Below, piece after piece: positions 25,099-35,599 of a DNA stretch of 64,000 bases (its first letter is position 1; each line of letters begins with the position of its first letter). A program made the position numbers and the translations under genes. A model generated the notes under the pieces. It saw only the letters and a list, made by a program, of their open reading frames with translations. It made no database searches and had not been told where the DNA came from. The DNA comes from Cognatilysobacter xinjiangensis (GTDB taxonomy: Bacteria > Pseudomonadota > Gammaproteobacteria > Xanthomonadales > Xanthomonadaceae): positions 62,001 to 126,000 of the forward strand of contig NZ_BMXY01000002.1 in the NCBI RefSeq assembly GCF_014651995.1, read 5' to 3'.

Positions 25099-25347
25099 TC
25101 AGCGCTGGTTGCCGCCGCGGCCGCCACCACCGCTGGACTCGCCGCCCTTGCGGCCGGCTTCGCGGGCCTCCTGCGAATCGAACTCGTGCGCGTTGCCGCT
25201 GCGGTGCGCGGCCTTGCCGCCTTCCGAGGCGATCTCGCGCTGCTGCTCGCGATCCATCGACGCGAAGCCACGCCCGCTGCCCTGGTTACCGCCCTGGTTG
25301 CCGCCCTGGTTGCCGCCGCCGCGATTGCTGCCCTGGTTGTTCGCCAT
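25099..25347 (-). CDS. KGG-repeat general stress protein
   Basis: An 82-residue, very hydrophilic Gly- and Gln-rich protein. The N-terminus holds NQGG-type repeats, then FASMDREQQREIASEGGKAAH and FDSQEAREAGRKGGESSGG, two copies of the stress_induced KGG motif found in B. subtilis GsiB and many bacterial stress proteins, thought to protect against desiccation or general stress. Low complexity suggests a disordered protein. The start ATG is at 25345-25347, which begins MANNQGSN. It is convergent with the acid phosphatase gene. Confidence 0.85.
   Translation of the reverse strand: MANNQGSNRGGGNQGGNQGGNQGSGRGFASMDREQQREIASEGGKAAHRSGNAHEFDSQEAREAGRKGGESSGGGGRGGNQR
25281..25316 (-). repeat. three 12-bp tandem repeats in the KGG-protein gene
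   Basis: Three consecutive copies of CCTGGTTRCCGC at 25281, 25293 and 25305 encode the Asn-Gln-Gly-Gly repeats at the protein N-terminus. The first differs by one base. Slippage could vary copy number between strains without shifting the frame. Confidence 0.85.
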
Positions 25348-25566
25348 GTCCGATGCCCTCGTGCTGTGGAAGAAACGTCCGGGCGCAGTTGACGCCCGCA
25401 TGCAGTCTTCGCGGTCTGTCGTAAGCGTTTCGGCATGCGCGCGTGCATTCGGATTAACCGCATTCACGGCCCTGAGCGACGGTTGTGCGCGCGCCGGTTC
25501 AGATGCACGCGGCGCGCCGATCGGCGACATTGGTGCAACCGCCGCCCTGCATCGCGAAGCCCCGTC

Positions 25567-26151
25567 ATGACCGAGCTCGACCCGCGCGTGGACGCCTACA
25601 TCGCCGCGGCCGCCCCGTTCGCGCAGCCACTGCTCGCGATCCTGCGCGAGCGCCTGCACGCGGCCTCGCCGGCATTCGTCGAGACGATCCGATGGGGTAT
25701 GCCGACGCTGCTGCACGAGGGCCGCATCCTCGCGCACGTCGCCGCGTTCAATCGCCACGTCGCGCTGGTGTTCCGCGACGCCGAAGCGGTCGGGGAGGCC
25801 GCGCCCGGCGCGATGGGCCAATTCGGCCGCTTGACGCGCGTCGAGGAACTGCCGGATGCGGCGACGATCGCGGCGATCGTGCAGCGCTCGATCGCGCGCA
25901 TCGCCACGCCCGCGCCGCCGCGGCCGCGCACGCCACGCGCGATGCCGGCGCTGCCGGATGCCTTCGCGGCCGCGCTGCGCGCACAGCCCGCCGCGCAGGC
26001 CGGCTTCGACGCGCTCGCGCCCGGCCAGCGTCGCGACTACGTCGAGTGGATCGTCGACGCCAGGCGCGAGGACACACGCCAGCGCCGAATCGTGCAGGCA
26101 CTCGAGTGGCTGGCGCAGGGCCTGCCGCGCGACTGGAAATACCGGCGTTGA
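25567..26151 (+). CDS. DUF1801 / YdeI-family protein
   Basis: A 194-residue cytoplasmic protein. The N-terminal DUF1801-type fold (about 5-120) has LRERLHAASPAFVETIRWGMPTLLHEGRILAHVAAFNRHVALVF, split here, with the usual WGMP core. The C-terminal part (about 130-194) is the YdeI/OmpD-associated helical extension (PDAFAAALRAQPAAQAGFDALAPGQRRDYVEWI and the end LARGLPRDWKYRR-like). Function is unknown; some relatives are linked to peptide resistance in Bacillus (YdeI). The start ATG at 25567 gives MTELDPRVDAY. Confidence 0.85.
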   Translation: MTELDPRVDAYIAAAAPFAQPLLAILRERLHAASPAFVETIRWGMPTLLHEGRILAHVAAFNRHVALVFRDAEAVGEAAPGAMGQFGRLTRVEELPDAATIAAIVQRSIARIATPAPPRPRTPRAMPALPDAFAAALRAQPAAQAGFDALAPGQRRDYVEWIVDARREDTRQRRIVQALEWLAQGLPRDWKYRR

Positions 26152-26320
26152 AGCCGGCGCGGCCACGGCCGATAACCTGCCTGCGATCCGCCCCCGTGGT
26201 CGCGCGCTGCGGGCCGCTGTCCGCCGGAGATGCCGCCGTCAGTCCCCCGTTGCACGCCGCACCGCCTTCGGCCCGCTCCGCGCCGGCCGGCACTCGCGTG
26301 CGCGGCGGAGGACCGTGGCG

Positions 26321-27937
<1,617 letters not shown>

Positions 27938-27995
27938 TCGACGCTACCGACGCGGTGCCCGCGCTAAGGTGCCGGCGCGAACGAAGGAGCCCGCG

Positions 27996-28976
27996 ATGAG
28001 CCTGCCCGACACGATGACCGCGATCGCCGTGCGCGATGGCGCCGGCCCCGCCGAGGCGCTGCATGCCACCACCGTCGAACGGCCGACGCCCGCCGACGGT
28101 GAGCTGCTTGTGCGTGTGCGCGCCGCCGGCGTGAACCGGCCCGACATCCTGCAGCGCGAGGGCCGCTATCCGCCGCCGCCGGGTGCGCCGGCCACGCTCG
28201 GGCTCGAGATCGCCGGCGAGGTGGTGCAGGGCGCCGGCCGCTGGCGCACCGGCGACCGCGTCTGCGCGCTGCTCGGCGGTGGCGGCTATGCCGAGTACGC
28301 CGTCGTCGATGCGCGCCACGCGCTGCCGGTTCCCGGCGACCTCGACGACGTACATGCCGCGGCGATTCCCGAAACGTGCTTCACCGTCTACGCCAACGTG
28401 TTCGAGCACGGCGCGCTGAAAGCCGGCGAGACGCTGCTGGTGCACGGCGCAACCTCCGGCATCGGCGTGATGGCGATCCAGATGGCCAAGGCCGCAGGCG
28501 CACGCGTGATCGCCACCGCGCGCGGGGCGGACAAGGCGGCCGCCGCGCGATCCCTCGGCGCGGATATCGCCGTCGATACGACGGCCGAGGATTTCGGTGC
28601 GATCGCCAGGGACGCCGGCGGCGTCGACGTCGCGCTGGACATGGTCGGCGCGCCTTACCTGCGCGCCACGCTCGACGCGCTCAATACCGGCGGCCGCATC
28701 GTCTACATCGCCTCGCAGGGCGGCGACATGCTGGAAGTGCCGGTGTGGGCGCTGATGCGCAAGCGCGCGGTGCTCACCGGCTCGACGCTGCGCCCGCGCG
28801 ATGCCGACGAGAAGGCGCGGCTGGCCGCGGAGGTCGAGCGCGTGGTGTGGCCGTGGATCGCCGACGGTCGCATCCGCATCGTCGTCGATCGCACGTTCCC
28901 GCTCGCCGAGGCGGCGCAGGCGCATGCGTTTCTCGAATCCGGCCGGCATACCGGCAAGGTCGTGTTGCTGCCCTGA
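27996..28976 (+). CDS. NAD(P)H-quinone oxidoreductase (PIG3/zeta-crystallin type)
   Basis: A 326-residue medium-chain reductase of the quinone reductase group. GroES-like N-terminal domain (about 1-130) with VRVRAAGVNRPDILQREG, typical of PIG3 (NQO), and Rossmann domain with VHGATSGIGVMAIQMAKAAGA (about 146-166) binding NADPH; later RIVYIASQGG. No zinc Cys cluster, as expected for quinone reductases. It reduces quinones in the cytoplasm by two electrons. The start ATG follows AAGGAGC. Its TGA (28974-28976) abuts the stop of the convergent MFS gene, in the palindrome TGATCA. Confidence 0.9.
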   Translation: MSLPDTMTAIAVRDGAGPAEALHATTVERPTPADGELLVRVRAAGVNRPDILQREGRYPPPPGAPATLGLEIAGEVVQGAGRWRTGDRVCALLGGGGYAEYAVVDARHALPVPGDLDDVHAAAIPETCFTVYANVFEHGALKAGETLLVHGATSGIGVMAIQMAKAAGARVIATARGADKAAAARSLGADIAVDTTAEDFGAIARDAGGVDVALDMVGAPYLRATLDALNTGGRIVYIASQGGDMLEVPVWALMRKRAVLTGSTLRPRDADEKARLAAEVERVVWPWIADGRIRIVVDRTFPLAEAAQAHAFLESGRHTGKVVLLP

Positions 28977-30581
28977 TCAGCGCTCCAGCGAGGCCTGGAT
29001 GTCCTCCAGCCGCACGCCGCGCGTCTCCACGCCGTGGCGCAGCAGCATCAGCATCGAGGCCGCCATCGGCAGCGCGATGAGGATCGCCGACAGCGCGAAC
29101 TGCTCGAAGAAGCCGAACACGCCGAGGCCCGCCCCGAGGATGCCGCCGAGCTTGGAGCTGGCGGCGATCACGCCCGAGCCGGTGCCGCGCAGGTGCACCG
29201 GGTAGATCTCCGCCGCGTACGGAATCAGCATCGCGATCACGCCGCTCACGCTGACCAGCAGCGCGGCCACCACGCAGATCACCGCGGCCTGCGCGCGCAC
29301 CTGCATGAGGCCGAGCGCGGCGAGGGCGAGCAGCGCCAGCACTGTCAGGCCGATGAACAGCACCAGCGCGCGATAGCTGCTCCAGCGGTGGTACAGCCAG
29401 ATCACCACGCCGATGCCGGGCAGCGCGTAGATCGCCGACTTCGCCAGCAAAGCGCTGGTGGCCTTCGCGTCCACGCCCAGCGCGGTGAGGTTCACCGGCA
29501 GCCACAGCAGCACGCCGAAATTCACCAGCCCCCAGGCGATGCCGCAGACCACCAGGCCGATGGTGATGCGCGCATGCCGGCCGCGCATCAGCGCGCGCAT
29601 TCCCGTGGCCGCGTGCTGCTCGTTGATCACCGGCGGTCCGGGATGCGCGGCGTCGTCGCGCTCGATCGCATCGGCGGCGCCACCGGAGAACTTGCGCAGC
29701 ACCGCGCGGGCCACGTGCTCGAGCCCCGCGTTGGACAGGAAGCGCGGCGACTCGGGAATGAAGCGGTTGAGCGCGATGATGATCGCGCCGGTCGGCAGCC
29801 CGAGCAGCCACAGCACGCGCCAGCTGAACATCGGCTCCAGCGTGGCCGCGGCGCCCGCCGCGAGCAGGTAGCCCGCCGACGTGCCGATGCCGCCCAGCGC
29901 GACCAGCAGCCAGCCTCGATGCGCGGCGGGAATGGTCTCGGCCATCAGCGTGAAGGTGATCGGCAGCAGGCCGCCGGCCGACGCGCCCATCAGGAAGCAC
30001 ATCACCAGGTTCCAGCCGAAGCTCGGCATCGCGCCGCAGATGGCGGTGCCGATGAACATCAGCGCCGACAGCAGGATGGCGCCACGTCGCCCCGAGAGAT
30101 CGGCGATGCGGCCCCAGATCACCGAGCCGACCGTGGTGCCGGTCAGTGCGACCAGCGCGAGCAGGCTCGCGGTGGGCTTGGCGATGCCGTACTCGCTGCT
30201 CATGCCCGGCACCACGAAGCCCAGCGTCGCGGGCTTCATGACGTCGATGGCGAGCGTCACCACCAGCACGGCGACGAGCTTCCAGTGCTCGACGTTGAGC
30301 GGCACGCCATCGGCGATGTGGAACTGTAGCGGTGCGCCGCCGCGCGCCTGGCGCATGCGCGCGAGCCGCGGCATCAGGCCGTAGGTGGCGAACGCGAGGC
30401 CGACCGGGATCGCGGCCATGCCGAGGATCATCCCGGTCGTCATCGGCATGCCGACCATCTGCCAGTGCGTGTGGCGTCCCATCAGGAACATCGGCGCATG
30501 GCCGAACACGCCCGCGGTGATCAGCAGGCAACCGAGCCAGAAGGCCCACGGATGGTAGAAGGAAATCCCGCTCGCTTTCAT
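28977..30581 (-). CDS. MFS transporter (sugar/aromatic acid porter type)
   Basis: A 534-residue carrier with twelve predicted helices. The MFS signature after helix 2 reads GRIADLSGRRGAILLSAL, and the PESPRFL phrase after helix 6 (FIPESPRFLSNAGLEHVAR) is characteristic of sugar porter and aromatic-acid/H+ symporter subfamilies. The N-terminus is unusually extended with two hydrophobic stretches before the first standard helix. Substrate cannot be inferred; no catabolic genes are adjacent. The start ATG is at 30579-30581. Confidence 0.87.
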   Translation of the reverse strand: MKASGISFYHPWAFWLGCLLITAGVFGHAPMFLMGRHTHWQMVGMPMTTGMILGMAAIPVGLAFATYGLMPRLARMRQARGGAPLQFHIADGVPLNVEHWKLVAVLVVTLAIDVMKPATLGFVVPGMSSEYGIAKPTASLLALVALTGTTVGSVIWGRIADLSGRRGAILLSALMFIGTAICGAMPSFGWNLVMCFLMGASAGGLLPITFTLMAETIPAAHRGWLLVALGGIGTSAGYLLAAGAAATLEPMFSWRVLWLLGLPTGAIIIALNRFIPESPRFLSNAGLEHVARAVLRKFSGGAADAIERDDAAHPGPPVINEQHAATGMRALMRGRHARITIGLVVCGIAWGLVNFGVLLWLPVNLTALGVDAKATSALLAKSAIYALPGIGVVIWLYHRWSSYRALVLFIGLTVLALLALAALGLMQVRAQAAVICVVAALLVSVSGVIAMLIPYAAEIYPVHLRGTGSGVIAASSKLGGILGAGLGVFGFFEQFALSAILIALPMAASMLMLLRHGVETRGVRLEDIQASLER

Positions 30582-30626
30582 GAGGCCCCCGTTTGGACGC
30601 GACAGTCTACGGGCGCCGCGCCGGCC

Positions 30627-31424
30627 TCAGGCCAGCGGTACCACCGCATCGCCGACCCGCAGCACGCCGGTGCCGCGCGGGATCAGGTTCATGCCGAAGG
30701 TGACGCCCTTGGGCGTGCGGCGGTACTCCATCAGCGTGCGCAGCGGCTCGCCGTCGGCATCGCGCGTCATCGTCGCGGGATCGAGCGTGGTGAACACGCA
30801 GCGCGTGCAGGCCTTCACCGCGTCGAACTCGATGCCGCCGATACGCACGCGGCGCCAGCCGTCCTCGGCATGCGCGGCGCTGCCGGCGACAACGAGGTTG
30901 GGGCGGAAGCGCGCCATCGGCACGGGCGAGGCGAGCCGTGCGTTGAGCCCGTCCAGCGCGGCCTGCGAAATGACCAGCAGCGGATAGGCGTCGGCGAAGC
31001 TGACCTCGTCGCCGGGCGCGGCGTAGTCGGGATCGACGGCGCGACGGGCACCCGCGTCCATGTGCACCAGGCGCGCGGGCGTGCCGAGCCAGGCGCTGAG
31101 CCAGTCCGCCGCGGCGTCGCCGGCGTCCTGTGCATGCACGGTGTCGTTCCAGATCACAACGGGCCGTCGTGGGGCATCGGGCAAGGGGACAGGCACGCGC
31201 AGCGTCGGCCTTCCGGGTGCGTCGAGCCGAAGCCCGTCGCCGTCCGGCAGCGCGCGGATGCCGACCATCTCGTTGCGCTGGCGCGCGGTGATGAAGCGCC
31301 CCGTGTCGTCGACCACCAGCCAGCGGCGATCGCCGGCGGGGCCGCGCGGCGTGATGTCGAGCGTGTCCGCGTCCAGCGGCGCGCAGGACTTGAGCGGGTA
31401 GAGATGGAGCGAGGCGACGTGCAT
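30627..31424 (-). CDS. MOSC-domain protein (YcbX-like)
   Basis: A 265-residue protein with an N-terminal MOSC beta-barrel (LHLYPLKSCAPLDADTL, DRRWLVVDDTGRFITARQ) and a C-terminal MOSC domain holding the conserved cysteine phrase KACTRCVFTTLDP (Cys206 and Cys209) that binds the molybdenum cofactor. Homologue YcbX of E. coli reduces N-hydroxylated base analogues such as 6-hydroxylaminopurine, protecting against mutagenic bases. There is no C-terminal 2Fe-2S ferredoxin domain as in YcbX, so electrons must come from a separate protein. The stop is 45 bp upstream of the MFS start. Confidence 0.9.
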   Translation of the reverse strand: MHVASLHLYPLKSCAPLDADTLDITPRGPAGDRRWLVVDDTGRFITARQRNEMVGIRALPDGDGLRLDAPGRPTLRVPVPLPDAPRRPVVIWNDTVHAQDAGDAAADWLSAWLGTPARLVHMDAGARRAVDPDYAAPGDEVSFADAYPLLVISQAALDGLNARLASPVPMARFRPNLVVAGSAAHAEDGWRRVRIGGIEFDAVKACTRCVFTTLDPATMTRDADGEPLRTLMEYRRTPKGVTFGMNLIPRGTGVLRVGDAVVPLA

Positions 31425-31455
31425 GCGCGCATTGTGGGCGGTGCGCGCGCGGGCG

Positions 31456-32631
31456 TCAGCCGGGCGGGCGCGGCTCGGCCGGCGGCGCCTCGCCCGCCGC
31501 CTCGGCCCCGGGCGATCCGGTGTCGGTGGCGACCGCGCGCGCGCGCCGGTCCGCCGCCTCGACGCGCACGCGGTCCGGATCCGGTGCCACGGTGCCGCGG
31601 ACGATGTTGGCGCGCATGCGCGGCAGCGCCTCGGGATGGTGCGCCAGCAGGAAATCGATCATTCGCTCGCGCACCGCGCAGCGCAGGTCGAACAGGTCGC
31701 CCGAATTGCGTGCGCTCACCAGCAGGCGCACCTGCACGGTGGAGCGGTCGGTCTCGACGATCTGCGCCACGCAGACGCGCCCGTCCCAGCGCGCGTCGGT
31801 CTCGCAGATGCGCTGCAGCTCGGCGCGCACCGCGTCCATCGGCGTGCGGTAGTCCAGCCACAGCATCGACGCGCCGAGAAGCTCGGCGCTGCGTCGCGTC
31901 CAGTTCTGGAACGGGTGCTCGATGAACCACTGCAGCGGCACCACCATGCGTCGCTCGTCCCAGATGCGTACCACCACGTACGCGCTGGTGATCTCCTCGA
32001 TGCGGCCCCATTCGCCTTCGACGATCACCACGTCGTCCAGCCGGATCGGCTGGCTCAGCGCGATCTGCAGGCCGGCGATGAGGTTGCCGAACACCGGTTT
32101 GGCGGCGATACCGGCCACCAGGCCGACCACGCCCGCCGACGCCAGCAACGTGGTGCCCACCTGTCGCACCGCCGGGAACGTCATCAGCACGAACGACAGT
32201 CCCAGCAACGCGATGCCGCCCTGCGCGATGCGCCCGATCACGCGCGTCTGCGTCTGGATGCGGCGCGCGGCGAGGTTGTCGGCCACGTCCACCGGATGCT
32301 CGATGATGATCCGGTTCGCGATCGCGCCGACCGCGCGCACGCCCAGCCAGGTCAGGCAGAGCATCACGCCGATGCCGAGTGCGTGGCGCACCGAGGCGAG
32401 CCAGTCGGATCGAAGCGGCAACAGGCCCGAGGCGATCGCCAGCAGCACCAGCGGCAGCGCGATCGACGCGGGCGGCGCCACCACGTCGACGATGCGCGCG
32501 ACGAGCTTGTCGCGGCGCAGGCGCGCGCGCCGCGACAGCGATCTCAGCAGGCGATTGATGACGTAGCCGGCGAGCAGCGCGGCCAGCACGATGCCCGCCG
32601 CACGCAGCAGGGTGTCCCAGTCGACCGACAT
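31456..32631 (-). CDS. MscS-family mechanosensitive ion channel
   Basis: A 391-residue channel with four hydrophobic helices in the N-terminal half (about 8-30, 50-70, 85-105, 135-155) and the pore helix TM3-like GTTLLASAGVVGLVAGIAAKPVFGNLIAGLQIALSQP (split), followed by the MscS beta domain with IRLDDVVIVEGEWGRIEEITSAYVVVRIWDERR. A Pro/Ala-rich tail ends the protein. It opens on membrane tension to release osmolytes in the inner membrane. The start is ATG at 32629-32631 with GGAGGACCTGC ahead. The pilU gene is 64 bp upstream on the same strand. Confidence 0.88.
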   Translation of the reverse strand: MSVDWDTLLRAAGIVLAALLAGYVINRLLRSLSRRARLRRDKLVARIVDVVAPPASIALPLVLLAIASGLLPLRSDWLASVRHALGIGVMLCLTWLGVRAVGAIANRIIIEHPVDVADNLAARRIQTQTRVIGRIAQGGIALLGLSFVLMTFPAVRQVGTTLLASAGVVGLVAGIAAKPVFGNLIAGLQIALSQPIRLDDVVIVEGEWGRIEEITSAYVVVRIWDERRMVVPLQWFIEHPFQNWTRRSAELLGASMLWLDYRTPMDAVRAELQRICETDARWDGRVCVAQIVETDRSTVQVRLLVSARNSGDLFDLRCAVRERMIDFLLAHHPEALPRMRANIVRGTVAPDPDRVRVEAADRRARAVATDTGSPGAEAAGEAPPAEPRPPG

Positions 32632-32695
32632 GCAGGTCCTCCCGGAGGGCGGGCCATGCTGACCGGAATCGCGTAAACGCGAGGTGCCCGGCGCG

Positions 32696-33964
32696 TCAGG
32701 GCTGCGGCGTGCCCTGCGCGGCCTTGGCGCGCTGCAGGCGCTCGAGTTCGATCTGCTCGCGCTTTTCCTGTTGTTTGCGCAGTTCCTCGCGGCGGATCGC
32801 CTCGGCTTCCTCCGCACTCGGCGCGGCATCGAGCGAGAGCGACAGCCCCGCGGCCGCCGCCGGCTCGCCGCGACGGCTCTTGAGCTTGATGTTCAGGCGC
32901 AGTTCGTTGGCCGAGTCGGCGTTGCGGATCGCCTCGTCGTAGCCGATCACGCCCTCGTTGTAGAGCTCGAACAGCGCCCAGTCGAAGGTGCGCATGCCCA
33001 GCTCGCGCGACTTGTTCATGATCCCCTTGAGCTCGTTGAACTCGCCCTTGAAGATCTTCTCGGCGATCGTCGGCGTGTTGATCAGGATCTCGATCGCCGC
33101 CGCACGCCCCTTGCCGTCCTCGGTGCGCACCAGGCGCTGCGAGACGATCGCGCGCAGGTTCGCCGAAAGATCCATCAGCAGCTGCGTGCGGCGCTCTTCG
33201 GGGAAGAAGTTGATGATGCGCTCCATCGTCTGCGACGCGCTGTTCGCATGCAGCGTCGACAGGCAGAGATGGCCGGTTTCGGCGAACGCGATGGCGTGCT
33301 CCATCGTCTCGGCATCGCGGATCTCGCCGATCAGGATCACGTCGGGCGCCTGCCGCAGCGTGTTCTTGAGCGCGTGGTGCCAGCTGTGCGTGTCCACACC
33401 CACCTCGCGGTGGCTGATCAGCGACTTCTGCGACGTATGCGCGTACTCGACCGGATCCTCGACGGTGATGATGTGGCCCGCGCTGGTGCGGTTGCGGTGG
33501 TCGAGCATCGCCGCGAGCGAGGTCGACTTGCCCGAGCCGGTGCCGCCGACCACCAGGATCAGGCCGCGCTTCTGCATGACGAGGTCCTTGAGCACCTCGG
33601 GCAGACGCAGCTTCTCGAAGTTCGGGATCTCGGCCGCGATCGTGCGCAGCACCATGCCGACCTGGCCCTGCTGCACATAGACGTTGACGCGGAAGCGCGA
33701 TACGCCGGGCACGGCGATCGCGAAGTTGCATTCGAGCTCGGTGGCGAACTCGGCGCGCTGCTTCTCGTTCATCAGCGCGCGCGCCAGCTGCTGGGTCACC
33801 GCGCCGGTGAGCTTCTGCGGGCTCAGCGGCGTCATCTGCCCGTGCGCCTTCATGCTCGGCGGGAAATCGTGCGCGATGAACAGGTCCGAGCCGCCGGCCT
33901 TCGCCATGGCGGCCAGGAGCTTGTGCATGTAGTCGCGGGCCTGGTCGTCGGTGAGCTGGGTCAT
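32696..33964 (-). CDS. pilU: type IV pilus twitching motility ATPase PilU
   Basis: A 422-residue secretion-type ATPase. Walker A GGTGSGKSTS (140-149), Asp box HIITVEDPVEYAHTSQ, Walker B DVILIGEIRDAETM and His box TGHLCLSTLHANSA are all clear. Length and the extended charged C-terminal tail (EEAEAIRREELRKQQEKREQIELERLQRA) fit PilU rather than PilT (about 345 residues). PilU works with PilT at the base of the type IV pilus to retract it, supporting twitching. The usual pilT neighbour is not upstream, where DUF3297 and unrelated genes lie. Confidence 0.9.
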   Translation of the reverse strand: MTQLTDDQARDYMHKLLAAMAKAGGSDLFIAHDFPPSMKAHGQMTPLSPQKLTGAVTQQLARALMNEKQRAEFATELECNFAIAVPGVSRFRVNVYVQQGQVGMVLRTIAAEIPNFEKLRLPEVLKDLVMQKRGLILVVGGTGSGKSTSLAAMLDHRNRTSAGHIITVEDPVEYAHTSQKSLISHREVGVDTHSWHHALKNTLRQAPDVILIGEIRDAETMEHAIAFAETGHLCLSTLHANSASQTMERIINFFPEERRTQLLMDLSANLRAIVSQRLVRTEDGKGRAAAIEILINTPTIAEKIFKGEFNELKGIMNKSRELGMRTFDWALFELYNEGVIGYDEAIRNADSANELRLNIKLKSRRGEPAAAAGLSLSLDAAPSAEEAEAIRREELRKQQEKREQIELERLQRAKAAQGTPQP

Positions 33965-34075
33965 GCGCGGCGATCGGGAAAGACCACCCGGTTAACGGCC
34001 GCGGGCGCAGCCGGTGAACCCATTGGAACGTGCGCGCCGTGGCGATCCCGCGATCACCCGGCGCGTCGGCGGGCC

Positions 34076-34354
34076 TCAGCCGGCCGTGGATTCCGGTGCG
34101 GCGTCCGCGGCGTCGGCGGGGAGCAGCAGGAACGGCTCGACCGTCCCGCGCAGCTTCAGCGTCATCGGCTGGCCGCGGCGGTCGCGCGCGCGGCCCGCGG
34201 CAACGCGGATCCAGCCTTCGCTGACGCAGTACTCCTCGACGTCCATGCGCTCGCGGCCGTTGAAGCGGATGCCGATGCCGCGCTCGAGAAGGGCGGCGTC
34301 GTGGAAGGGGCTGCGCGGATCGGTGGCGAGGCGGTCGGGGAGGGTGTCGGTCAT
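34076..34354 (-). CDS. DUF3297 family protein
   Basis: A 92-residue protein with the pattern DPRSPFHDAALLERGIGIRFNG, EEYCVSEGWIRV and LKLRGTVEPFL, all matching the DUF3297 family (glutathione peroxidase-linked small proteins in Proteobacteria). Function unknown. The start ATG is at 34352-34354. It may share a transcript with pilU, whose start is 111 bp downstream, although the gap is long. Confidence 0.85.
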   Translation of the reverse strand: MTDTLPDRLATDPRSPFHDAALLERGIGIRFNGRERMDVEEYCVSEGWIRVAAGRARDRRGQPMTLKLRGTVEPFLLLPADAADAAPESTAG

Positions 34355-34447
34355 GGGGCGGTGCTGCCTGGAAAACGGACCGGCATTATGTCCGACCGTG
34401 ACCTCCCGCCCGCGCAGCCGTCACCGCGCGGGGCCTAGGCTTCGCGC

Positions 34448-34825
34448 ATGAGCCCCGGATTCGACCTGTCGCTCGACCAGCGCGACCACTATCTTTTCGC
34501 CCGCGTCGATGGCCCCGAGGACACCTACGAGGTTTCCGTCGCGTACTGGTCGCGCCTGCGCGCCGAATGCGAGGCGCGCGGCACCCGCCGGCTGCTGGTC
34601 CTGGAGGCGCTGGAGGGAAACGCCGTTCCCAGCGAGGCCCGGCAGGTCGTGGAAGCCTTGGTACAGATGGGTTTCCACGACATCCGCATCGCCTACGTCG
34701 ACGCCACCGAGGACGCCGCACTGCTGGTCAGCAGCGAGATCCGAGCGGCCCAAGCGGGTGTCACGGCACGTGTTTTCCGCCGCTTCGACGAGGCCGAATC
34801 CTGGCTTCTGGAAGGCGTCGCGTAG
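34448..34825 (+). CDS. SpoIIAA-like/STAS-type small protein, 125 residues
   Basis: A 125-residue alpha/beta protein: DHYLFARVDGPEDTYEVSVAYWSRLRAECEARGTRRLLVLEALEG then MGFHDIRIAYVDATEDAALLVSS and FRRFDEAESWLLEG. The alternating strands and helices with the ending ‘RRFDEAESWL’ resemble STAS/SpoIIAA-like and related small Xanthomonad proteins; the ending resembles that of the DUF2254-free SpoIIAA-like group in which the last helix is ‘feDlaeAlaWL’. No function assigned. The ATG at 34448 is preceded by CGC with no clear ribosome site. Confidence 0.6.
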   Translation: MSPGFDLSLDQRDHYLFARVDGPEDTYEVSVAYWSRLRAECEARGTRRLLVLEALEGNAVPSEARQVVEALVQMGFHDIRIAYVDATEDAALLVSSEIRAAQAGVTARVFRRFDEAESWLLEGVA

Positions 34826-35050
34826 GCGGGCCCCGCGGGCGGACCCCTCCCCTCGCTGAAGAGGCGACGGACGGACGTTGCATTTGCTACGGGCAGGCTC
34901 TACGGTAGCCGCGCTGCTCCGGGGGTCACCGTGACCTGTGACCCGATGCTGTAGATCGCTGATCCGCTACATCGTTGCTAGATCACTCCTTGTGAACAGC
35001 ACCATCGCCGCCAACCGGCGGCACCATCAATTGTTCCAAGGAGTTACACA
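34826..35050 (+). promoter_or_regulatory. long 5' leader of the cold-shock gene with inverted repeats
   Basis: The 225 bp before the csp ATG are much less coding-like and slightly more A/T-rich at the end. I see an inverted repeat GGTCAC-C-GTGACC (34924-34936), repeated as GTGACC, and a hairpin GCCGCC-AACC-GGCGGC (35007-35022) about 28 nt before the ATG. Long structured leaders act as RNA thermometers for CspA in other bacteria, so this may be one (inference). The promoter is not identified. Confidence 0.5.
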
Positions 35051-35257
35051 ATGTCCCGCGAAACCGGCACCGTGAAGTGGTTCAACGACGCCAAGGGCTT
35101 CGGCTTCATCAGCCGCGAGAACGGTGAGGACGTCTTCGTCCACTTCCGCGCGATCCAGACCCAGGGCTTCAAGAGCCTGAAGGAAGGCCAGAAGGTCTCC
35201 TTCACCGTGACGCAGGGCCAGAAGGGCCTGCAGGCCGAAGCCGTCCAGCCGGAGTAA
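35051..35257 (+). CDS. cold-shock protein, CspA family
   Basis: A 68-residue single cold-shock domain. RNP1 is KGFGFI (residues 15-20) and RNP2 is VFVHF (28-32), with FNDAKGFGF and the VQPE-like end typical of the family. It binds single-stranded RNA and DNA and melts structured mRNA after a cold shift. The ribosome site AAGGAG lies 8 bp before the ATG. The gene is monocistronic, with a long structured leader (34826-35050) and a terminator just after it. Codon choice is strongly biased, fitting high expression. Confidence 0.97.
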   Translation: MSRETGTVKWFNDAKGFGFISRENGEDVFVHFRAIQTQGFKSLKEGQKVSFTVTQGQKGLQAEAVQPE

Positions 35258-35289
35258 TCCTCCGCTGACCGCTCAGGTCGCACGATGCG

Positions 35290-35322
35290 AAAGCCCGGCT
35301 CACGCCGGGCTTTCTCTTTTTC
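35290..35322 (+). terminator. rho-independent terminator after the cold-shock gene
   Basis: A 10-bp stem (AAAGCCCGGC, 35290-35299, with 35304-35313), TCAC loop, then CTCTTTTTC. Confidence 0.92.
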
Positions 35323-35599
35323 GGCCTCCGGTTTCGTCGTCCCGTCGAAGCTCCGGGCCATTCGGTGGCACCGCAACGCGATTCGCGCACGACATTGCCG
35401 AGGCGGCGGTGGCTGCCACGCGTTGGGCGGTGGATGCCGGCGGTCTGCACTCCCCGCGCCGCGAGCGCGGCGCACGCGTCCTCGGGTGGAAGCCGCAGTG
35501 GTTGTTGCGCCGCCGCAGCCTGGAGCGTCGCGGGCCCGGGCGAGCACCGCGGGTGATCGTGCGAACGCGGACCGCAACCGACGCCTCGAACCCCGCCGA
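35323..35599. other. 277-bp non-coding region after the csp terminator
   Basis: This lies between the csp terminator and the stop of the PAS protein (minus strand). The whole gene-free stretch is 342 bp. I looked for the missing kinase ATPase module of the PAS protein in all frames of the minus strand and did not see it. No repeat or RNA gene is evident. Confidence 0.4.

Noticed and set aside
25281-25316. Short tandem repeats as a CRISPR array
   Set aside because: Three 12-bp units without spacers, inside a coding region for Asn-Gln-Gly-Gly repeats.
34860-35050. A small RNA gene upstream of the cold-shock gene
   Set aside because: No independent terminator lies before the csp gene, so the simplest view is a long leader.
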